A stretch of DNA of 64,000 bases from Nocardia inohanensis NBRC 100128. Lineage in GTDB: Bacteria > Actinomycetota > Actinomycetes > Mycobacteriales > Mycobacteriaceae. The DNA is taken from assembly GCF_001612945.1 (NCBI RefSeq), contig NZ_BDBK01000002.1:930001-994000 (forward strand). Direction: 5' to 3'. Positions 57,038 through 64,000 of the stretch are shown here, one piece after another. Position numbers and translations under genes: made by a program. The stretch's first letter is position 1. Each line of letters begins with the position of its first letter. The notes below the pieces were generated by a model, which searched no databases, was not told the origin of the DNA, and was given only the letters and a program-made list of their open reading frames with translations.

Positions 57038-60000
57038 TCAGGCCATTGCGGCTACTGCGGTTTCGGCGATGACCACCACGTCGGTGGGGTCGGCCTTCTT
57101 GCGACGCGCCTTGGCGGGCTTGGCTTCCGCGTCGGCCTCGGCGGCTGCGGGCTCCGCTGCCTTGGTGGCCTTCTTGGCCGCGCGCTTGCGGACCGGCTTT
57201 TCGGCCGATTCCTCCGCCGGTGCCGCGGTGGCCGCCGCGGCCTTCTTGGTGGCGCGCTTGCGGGCCGGCTTCTCGACCGGGGCGTCCGCCGCTTCCGCGG
57301 TTACCTCGGCCTTGGCCTTGGTGGTGCGCTTGCGGGCGGGCGCTTTCGCGGGTTCGGCGGCCATGGCGGCGTCCGCGGGTGCCTCGGCGGTCTTGGCCGA
57401 CTTCCGGGGCTTGCGGGCCGGGGCTTCCGCTGCTGCTTCGGCCGGGGCGGTCGCATCGGCGTCGGCCTCGGCGGTCGCCTTGGTGGCCTTGCGGGTCCGC
57501 TTCGCGGGGGCGGATGCCTCGGCGGCATCGCCGCCGGTCGTGGTCTCCTCGATCGCCTTGGCTGCCTTGGTGGTCCGCTTGCGGGCCGGAGCCTTGGCGG
57601 GGGCGTCCGCCGCTTCCGTGTTCACGTCCGCCGTGGTCGATTCCTGCTCGGCCGTGCCATTGGTGGCAGCGGCGGCCTTCGTCGCCTTGGTGGTCCGCTT
57701 GCGCGCCGGGGCCTTGGCGGGCTCCGCCGCGGCTACCGGGCTTTCGGTGGCGGCGGCGGCCGCCACGGTGGGCTCGGCCGCTTTGCGGGTTCGCTTGCGG
57801 GCGGGCGCCTTTGCGGGCTCGGCTGCGGCCGGGGTGTTGGCCGATTCCGTGGTGGAAGCGGCCGGGGCCGAAGATTCCGCGGCGGTGGTGCCCGTCGCGA
57901 CGGCGGCGTCCGCCACTGCCGAGGCGGCGTCACCGGCGGCGCGAGTGGCCTTGCGAGACGTGCGGCGGGCCGGAGCGGCGGGCGCTTCGGCTACCGGAGT
58001 CGGCTCCGCCGGGGCTTCGGTCACCGGGGCGACCGCTGCCGGGTCACCGGCCGCGCGGGTGGCGCGACGCGGCTGCCGGCGGGCCGGAATCGTTGCCGCG
58101 GTGGCCTCGGCGGGCTGCTCGCCCACGGTGGTCGCCGCCGCCGAAGTCGTGCCCGCGGTGCCGTTGGCAGACGTGGTCACGGCGACCTCGCTCACCGCGG
58201 GGGTAACCGTCGCGGCCTTGGACGACGCTTGGGTCGCAGCGGCTGCCACCGGTGTGGAGGTTGCCTGAGCCGTGACGGCCGTGGCCGGCGCGGAGTCGGC
58301 CTGGGTGGCCGATCCGGCGGTGGCGTCGGCCGCGGCGGTGGACTCGTTCCGGTCGGCGGTGCGACGGGTTCGCTTGCGGGCCGTGGCCTTTGCCGGTTCC
58401 GGGGCGGTTCCGGTGCTGAGCGCCGAGTCGGCCGCCTCGGACGAAGTGCTTGCGGTCGCGGTGCTTTCGGACTCCGCGCCGTGCTCGGCGGTTTCCGAAC
58501 GGGTGTTGCGGCGGGTCCGCTTGCGGCCGTTGGTCTTTGCGGCATCCGACGGTTCGTCGGCGGGCTCGGGCGCGGGGCCTGCTGCCGGGGCGGTTGCCTC
58601 CGGGGTGGCGGCCGCAGCCGTGTCGCTGAAGAGGGCAGGGGTGGTTGCCGCGCCGGCGATTTCGGTTTCCCGGGGGGACTCGCTGGCGGTCTCCGAACCG
58701 TTGGTGGTGGTTTCGGGGTGGTCGCCGCTCGAGCCCTTGCCGCGGCGATTGCGGCGACGGCGACGGGAGCGGGATTCGGAATCTGTTGCGGTGTCGGCGA
58801 TTTCGGTGGTCTCGGCGGCCGGCTCGGAGGCGGCGGGCGCTTCCGTGGCGGCGGTGGCTTCGACCGCGTTGTTCACGCCTTCGGCTCCGCCCTTGCCGCG
58901 GCGGCGGCGACGGCGACGACCGGACTTCTCGCCGTCTCCTTCGATCCCCGCGTCATCGGCGCGGGTGCCGGTGGCAACACCTTCCGAGCGCGAATTCGAT
59001 TCGGTGGTAAGCGATTCGGTGGTTTCCACGCCGTCGGGACGGCCACCGCGGGTGCGACGGCGGTTGCGGTTGCGCGGGGCGCGGGATTCGCGCTCCACCA
59101 CTACGGCGTCCTCGTCGCGGGCGGCGGGGCGCTTGCGCACGATGCCGGTGATGCCCTGCGGGATGCCGAGTTCCTCGTAGAGGTGGGGGGAGCGGGAGTA
59201 GGTTTCGGCCGGTTCCGGCATGCCGAGGTCGAGGGCCGAGTTGATGCTGGCCCAGCGGGTGAGCTCGTCCCAGTCGACCAGGGTCACCGCGACGCCGGTG
59301 CGGCCCGCGCGACCGGTGCGGCCGATGCGGTGGACGTAGGTCTTCTCGTCCTCGGGGCACTGGTAGTTGACGACGTGGGTGACATCGTCGATATCGATGC
59401 CGCGGGCGGCCACATCGGTGGCGACCAGAACGTCGATCTTGCCCTCGCGGAACTTCTTCAGCGCCTTCTCGCGGGCGATCTGCCCGAGGTCACCGTGCAC
59501 CGCGCCGACGGCGAACCCGCGCTCGGCGAGATCGTCGGCGACCTTCTGCGCGGTCCGCTTGGTGCGCGCGAAGATCATGGTGGCGCCGCGGGTCTCGGCT
59601 TGCAGGATGCGGGCGACGAGTTCGCTCTTGTCCAAAGCGTGCGCGCGATAGACGAATTGGGCGATCCGGTCGGTCACCGCGGAGTCGTGCGGCTCCTCGG
59701 CCCGGATGTGGGTGGGCCGGTTCAGGAAGGTGCGCGCCAGGGTGATGATCGGCCCGGGCATGGTGGCCGAGAACAGCATGGTCTGCCGCGCCTCGGGCAC
59801 CATCGTCAGAATGCGCTCGATATCGGGCAGGAAGCCCAGGTCCAGCATTTCGTCGGCCTCGTCGAGCACCAGCACCTGCACCTTGCCCAGGATCAGATGC
59901 CCCTGGTTGGCCAGGTCCAGTAGTCGCCCCGGGGTCCCGACCACGACGTCGACGCCGCGGCGCAGCGCCTCGATCTGCGAGTCGTAGGGCCGGCCGCCGT

Positions 60001-60430
60001 AGATGGCGGTGACATTGAGCGGCTTGCCGGAGACGGTGTTCAGGTATTTGGCGGCGGTCTCCAGATCCTCGGTGACCTGCACGCAGAGTTCGCGGGTCGG
60101 CACGATGATCAGCGCGCGCGGGGTGCCGTCCAGCGGCATGGTGCCGGAGGCGGCGGTGGCGACGCGGTGCAGCAGCGGCACGCCGAAGCCGAAGGTCTTG
60201 CCCATGCCCGTGCGGGCCTGCCCGATCAGGTCTTCGCCGGCCAGCGCGAGCGGCAGCGTGAGTTCCTGGATGGCGAAGGTGCGTTCGATGCCCTTCTCGC
60301 CGAGCGCGCGCACGATTTCGGGGCGCACGCCGAGTTCGGCGAAGGTGGGGGCGAGGTGGGTTTCGTCGAGCTCGGCGGTCAACAGCGTGTCGGCCACGCC
60401 GGGTTCCTGCTCTACGGTGATCTTGCTCAG
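57038..60430 (-). CDS. rhlE: DEAD-box RNA helicase RhlE with giant basic tail
   Basis: About 1130 residues. The helicase core (about 1-410) has Q motif TFAIQELTLPLALAG, Walker A QARTGMGKTF, DEAD box LVLDEADEMLDLGF, SAT, and HRIGRTGRAGRTG. The remaining 700 residues are disordered, Ala/Lys/Arg-rich, with some 15 repeats such as PAKAPARKRTTKA, like histone H1 or PAKKA-type tails. The start is uncertain: CTG 60430 (SKITVEQEPG) follows GAGGAAAGG at good spacing; GTG 60397 is the first conventional start. The tail is far longer than the 527-residue Rv3211 type. Confidence 0.92.
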   Translation of the reverse strand: MSKITVEQEPGVADTLLTAELDETHLAPTFAELGVRPEIVRALGEKGIERTFAIQELTLPLALAGEDLIGQARTGMGKTFGFGVPLLHRVATAASGTMPLDGTPRALIIVPTRELCVQVTEDLETAAKYLNTVSGKPLNVTAIYGGRPYDSQIEALRRGVDVVVGTPGRLLDLANQGHLILGKVQVLVLDEADEMLDLGFLPDIERILTMVPEARQTMLFSATMPGPIITLARTFLNRPTHIRAEEPHDSAVTDRIAQFVYRAHALDKSELVARILQAETRGATMIFARTKRTAQKVADDLAERGFAVGAVHGDLGQIAREKALKKFREGKIDVLVATDVAARGIDIDDVTHVVNYQCPEDEKTYVHRIGRTGRAGRTGVAVTLVDWDELTRWASINSALDLGMPEPAETYSRSPHLYEELGIPQGITGIVRKRPAARDEDAVVVERESRAPRNRNRRRTRGGRPDGVETTESLTTESNSRSEGVATGTRADDAGIEGDGEKSGRRRRRRRGKGGAEGVNNAVEATAATEAPAASEPAAETTEIADTATDSESRSRRRRRNRRGKGSSGDHPETTTNGSETASESPRETEIAGAATTPALFSDTAAAATPEATAPAAGPAPEPADEPSDAAKTNGRKRTRRNTRSETAEHGAESESTATASTSSEAADSALSTGTAPEPAKATARKRTRRTADRNESTAAADATAGSATQADSAPATAVTAQATSTPVAAAATQASSKAATVTPAVSEVAVTTSANGTAGTTSAAATTVGEQPAEATAATIPARRQPRRATRAAGDPAAVAPVTEAPAEPTPVAEAPAAPARRTSRKATRAAGDAASAVADAAVATGTTAAESSAPAASTTESANTPAAAEPAKAPARKRTRKAAEPTVAAAAATESPVAAAEPAKAPARKRTTKATKAAAATNGTAEQESTTADVNTEAADAPAKAPARKRTTKAAKAIEETTTGGDAAEASAPAKRTRKATKATAEADADATAPAEAAAEAPARKPRKSAKTAEAPADAAMAAEPAKAPARKRTTKAKAEVTAEAADAPVEKPARKRATKKAAAATAAPAEESAEKPVRKRAAKKATKAAEPAAAEADAEAKPAKARRKKADPTDVVVIAETAVAAMA

Positions 60431-60929
60431 GTTCTTGCCTTTCCTCGTTATCGCGTCTCGCGCGCACGAGGTGTGGGGCGGACCGGCCGGCCCGCGACGA
60501 ACCACTGATCCGTTTCTCATTCGCCGCTGCGGGATGCCGTATCCGGTCTCTGACCGGTAGCGTCTACCTGGCGCGGCGCAGCTATTCCGGATCGGAGTGC
60601 GCGCACATTTTCCGTGGACTACGAGCGCTGCGGCCCTGGTTCGCGGGTAACCGGCAAACTCGATCGGGCGCAAATTTTCGCTGTCCGCAGAGATTGTAGC
60701 GTGATACGGTCTTCGCCCGGTTTTCCGCCACCGCAATTGCCCGTCGCTATTGCGCTGGTGAGCGCCTTCGCGTCGATCTTCAGCTACCCGCAGGAAGATC
60801 TTCGCACGGTCGTTAAGTATTGTGCCGCAGCATAATTCGATCCCGCCGTGCGGTCTGTTTCCGGCCTCCGCAGTTGAGTTGCTCACATACGTGTTACACG
60901 TTGTAGCTCATATGTGGGATGTTGTGCGC
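60431..60929. other. Divergent promoter region rhlE / hydrolase
   Basis: About 500 bases with lower GC than its surroundings and no convincing gene. Presumably contains a long 5' leader for rhlE, as cold-responsive helicases often have, and the promoter of the hydrolase gene; no boxes assigned. Confidence 0.5.
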
Positions 60930-61964
60930 GTGAGCTTGGCAGAATCCGTGACGACCGCAGCCCGTAACGCGTGGGCACTGACTTTCGGCGATGGCATCGA
61001 AGCCCCCGAACCCACCCCCTCGACGGTGCTGTCCGACGCCCCGCACCGCGAACTGCGCCGCTACGACGGAGCCGATCCCGACGCCCCCGCCGTACTGCTG
61101 GTGCCGCCGCTGGCCGCCCCCGCCTTCTGCTTCGACCTGCGCCCGGATCAGAGCATGGCGCGCTTCCTGCTCGAATCCGGTCGCGCCCCCTACCTGGTCG
61201 ACTACGGCGACATCACGTTCGACGATCGCCGCATGGGCTTCGAGGACTGGATCGACGACCTCCTGCCCGAGGCGATCCGCCAGGTCTCCGCCGATCGCGG
61301 TGGCGCGCCGGTCGATCTGGTCGGCTGGTCCATCGGCGGCGTGCTGGCCCTGCTGACCGCCGCGGCCGATCCGACCCTGCCGATCCGCTCGGTCACCGCC
61401 GTCGGCGCGCCGCTGAGCTACAACCACATGGTGGGCGTGCGTGAGCTGCGCGCGCTGGCCCGGGTGGACGGCGGCCGCACCGCGACCGCCGCCATTCGCG
61501 CGGTGGGCGGGGTCTCCGCGCGCCTGACCCGGGTCGCCTACCGGGCGACGGCGTGGGATCGAGAACTCAAGCGCCCCTTCTTCATTGCGAGCAATCTCGC
61601 CGACACCGCGACGCTGGCCCGGATGGAGACCATCGATCGATTCCAGAATTCGCTGCCCGGTTATCCGGGGCGTTTCTACAACCAGTTGTGGGGCCGGTTC
61701 ATGCTCAACAACGACATCGGCAACGGCGTAGTGCATTTCGGCGCGCGCACCGTGGAACTGGCCGCGGTGAACGTGCCGGTGCTGCTGGTCGGCGGACCCT
61801 CCGATGTCATCACCCCCGCCGCCGCCGTCGAACACGGGCTGCGAACGCTGACCGGTTCGCCGGACCTGCGATACGAGACCGCCCCGGGTTCCCACCTCGG
61901 CATTCTCATCGCCCGGGACAGCACCTGGACGTATCTGGACAAGTTCCTGCGCGACCTGCGCTAG
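60930..61964 (+). CDS. Alpha/beta hydrolase (PHA-synthase-like)
   Basis: A 344-residue protein from GTG 60930 (MSLAESVTTAAR); ATG 60912 is an alternative. The nucleophile elbow is GWSIGG with Ser, the Asp is in GGPSDVITPAAA, and the His in GSHLGIL. FDLRPDQSMARFLLESG and YLVDYGDI resemble PhaC-type polyester synthases and related acyl hydrolases, but the lipase box Cys of PhaC is Ser here, so a hydrolase is more likely. Substrate unknown. Confidence 0.85.
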   Translation: MSLAESVTTAARNAWALTFGDGIEAPEPTPSTVLSDAPHRELRRYDGADPDAPAVLLVPPLAAPAFCFDLRPDQSMARFLLESGRAPYLVDYGDITFDDRRMGFEDWIDDLLPEAIRQVSADRGGAPVDLVGWSIGGVLALLTAAADPTLPIRSVTAVGAPLSYNHMVGVRELRALARVDGGRTATAAIRAVGGVSARLTRVAYRATAWDRELKRPFFIASNLADTATLARMETIDRFQNSLPGYPGRFYNQLWGRFMLNNDIGNGVVHFGARTVELAAVNVPVLLVGGPSDVITPAAAVEHGLRTLTGSPDLRYETAPGSHLGILIARDSTWTYLDKFLRDLR

Positions 61965-62014
61965 CCCCCGCCGATGGCCGAATGTCGTTCACCCGCACGG
62001 GCTAGGGTGGGCGT

Positions 62015-62716
62015 ATGGGAGCAAACTCGTCTACCGCGCTGGGCGCGGCGTCGGAATCTGCCGACAGCCGCCTCGCGGCCGCACACCCCGGAGTCACCGA
62101 CCTCTTCGCGGTCCTCGCCTACGGCGAGATCTCGGCCTTCTACCGGCTGACCGAAGAGGCGAAACTCTCGCCGAGCCTGCGCGGCCAGGTGGCCGTCGCC
62201 AAGATGGCGGCCAATGAGATGGGCCATTTCGAGACCTTGGAAAGCGCCCTGGACGAGCGCGGCGTGGACGTCTTCGACGCCATGGCCCCCTTCGTGCGCG
62301 CCCTGGACGCCTACCACGCCTCCACCGACCCCTCCACCTGGCTGGAGTCGATGGTCAAGTTCTATGTCGGCGACGGCATCGCCGCCGACTTCTACACCGA
62401 GATCGCCGGCGCCCTCGCTCCCGAGGTCGCCGACGTGGTGCGCGATGTGCTGGCCGAGACCAGCCACTCCGAGTTCGTGATCGAGGAGGTGCGAGGCGCG
62501 GTCGAGGCCAATCGCTCCGAGCGCGACCGCCTCACCCTGTGGGGGCGCCGCCTGCTCGGCGAGGCCATCACCCAGGCGCAGTACGTGATGGCGCAGCGCG
62601 ACGAGCTGACCGAACTGGTGCTCTTCGCCACCGGCGACCTGAACGGCATCGCCACCCTCTTCGAGCGCATGCAGGACTCCCACGCCGAACGCATGCGCGT
62701 GCTGGGCCTCGGATAG
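62015..62716 (+). CDS. Ferritin-like di-iron protein
   Basis: A 233-residue all-helical protein. Carboxylate/His ligand pattern: E in AYGEISAFYR, ANEMGHFE (ExxH), and ETSHSEFVIEE. It matches the MiaE-like ferritin family represented by Rv3210c beside rhlE. Lacks a signal peptide. Oxygenase activity is only inferred. Confidence 0.85.
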   Translation: MGANSSTALGAASESADSRLAAAHPGVTDLFAVLAYGEISAFYRLTEEAKLSPSLRGQVAVAKMAANEMGHFETLESALDERGVDVFDAMAPFVRALDAYHASTDPSTWLESMVKFYVGDGIAADFYTEIAGALAPEVADVVRDVLAETSHSEFVIEEVRGAVEANRSERDRLTLWGRRLLGEAITQAQYVMAQRDELTELVLFATGDLNGIATLFERMQDSHAERMRVLGLG

Positions 62717-62901
62717 GTACCAGCGGGACTACTGATCTCGTGAGTCGAGGGTAACTCGCCGGGTGCGTCCAGAATCGGGTTGCTCCCGATCCGCCGGTCC
62801 GCATGCTTACAGCGAACGGCTCTCTGTCCGGCGTTGAAGACCCGGGGAGGCGGTATAGCCTGATTCGAGACAGCACAGGACTCTAGGTTCGGAGGTTGGC
62901 C

Positions 62902-63129
62902 GTGGAGGTCAAGATCGGTATTTCGGATAGCCCGCGTGAGCTGGTCATCAACAGCTCGCAGACCCCGGCCGAGGTCGAGGCGCTGGTTACCGGTGCGCTG
63001 GCGGGCGATACCGGCGTGGTCGCACTGACCGACGAGAAGGGCCGCAAGTACCTGATCCAGGCCGCCAAGGTGGCCTACGTCGAGATCGGCACCCCGACCT
63101 CGGGCCGCGTCGGTTTCGCCGCCGTCTGA
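62902..63129 (+). CDS. DUF3107 protein TB9.4
   Basis: A 75-residue protein starting at GTG 62902 (MEVKIGISDSPREL), with GGAGG 7 bases upstream; a TTG at 62896 sits too near it. ATP-free small alpha/beta fold; highly conserved in actinobacteria (Rv3208A, TB9.4, a T-cell antigen). Conserved next to FasR; function unknown. Confidence 0.93.
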   Translation: MEVKIGISDSPRELVINSSQTPAEVEALVTGALAGDTGVVALTDEKGRKYLIQAAKVAYVEIGTPTSGRVGFAAV

Positions 63130-63139
63130 TCGACGAACC

Positions 63140-63182
63140 AAAAGCAATGCCCCGCCGAGCAATTCGGCGGGGCATTGCTTTT
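63140..63182. terminator. Strong bidirectional terminator
   Basis: A 19-bp perfect stem (63140-63158 with 63164-63182, 5-base loop) flanked by A4 and T4, between TB9.4 (+) and fasR (-). Confidence 0.93.
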
Positions 63183-63196
63183 CGATCGGGGCGAAT

Positions 63197-64000
<804 letters not shown>

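Noticed and set aside
56930..59923. 997-codon Gly-rich plus-strand frame opposite rhlE
   Set aside because: Complement of Ala/Lys/Arg codons of the RhlE tail yields a PE-PGRS-like Gly/Arg protein by chance.
60614..60835. Small frame in the rhlE upstream gap
   Set aside because: No ribosome site and no coding character.

Overview
This is a high-GC actinobacterial chromosome segment. From 13.2 kb onward the gene content and order match the Mycobacterium tuberculosis Rv3247c-Rv3208A neighbourhood: tmk-mtrA-mtrB-lpqB-comF-hpf, secA1, wax synthase/ferredoxin reductase/DesA3-like desaturase, rsgA-aroA, the SRAP protein, sigH-rshA-TB7.3-pdtaS-whiB1, diacylglycerol kinase, gpm2, rhlE, ferritin-like protein, TB9.4 and fasR. 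The extra genes between these blocks, the bluB gene, the DUF5753/DUF397 pair and the type VII-linked RHS toxin point to Nocardia or a close mycolate-producing relative. That assignment is inference from gene content and remembered synteny; no search was run.

Layout. (1) 1-7.25 kb: end of a type VII-associated gene, then a 2079-residue polymorphic RHS toxin with a WXG/T7SS-type N-terminus, an adjacent immunity candidate and a DUF6959-like small protein. Base composition drops sharply in the toxin tip and the two small genes. (2) 7.28-12 kb: a three-gene minus-strand unit (DUF4254-like protein, small membrane protein, AAA ATPase with a PD-(D/E)XK-like C-terminus) divergent from an XRE/DUF5753-DUF397 pair, then two exported proteins. 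(3) 12-20 kb: a GlpQ-like lipoprotein, then the conserved tmk-mtrAB-lpqB-comF-hpf series. mtrB carries a frameshift in a G-run in this sequence. (4) 20-29 kb: thiolase, bluB and a minus-strand lipid cluster (acyltransferase, DUF6912-like protein, ferredoxin reductase, two fatty acid desaturases) with shared tandem palindromic operators. (5) 29.5-39.3 kb: secA1 and two tandem paralogous LuxR-type ATPase regulators; the first has a 48-bp minisatellite, the second an altered Walker A.

(6) 39-48.6 kb: deazaflavin-type oxidoreductase, rsgA, aroA, aldehyde dehydrogenase, SRAP protein, a MarR-controlled MFS pump and YbaK. (7) 48.6-56.6 kb: sigH with a recognisable autoregulatory promoter, rshA, a 24-codon ribosomal protein bL37 gene, the biotinylated TB7.3 protein, PdtaS kinase, whiB1 with a CRP-like site, lipid kinase, acetyltransferase, phosphatase and a beta-propeller-like membrane protein. 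(8) 57-64 kb: RhlE with a roughly 700-residue histone H1-like basic tail and a degenerate duplicate of its own 3' end downstream, an alpha/beta hydrolase, a ferritin-like protein, DUF3107/TB9.4 and the TetR regulator FasR.

Many gene ends are marked by clear inverted repeats. I saw no tRNA, rRNA, CRISPR array or insertion sequence.
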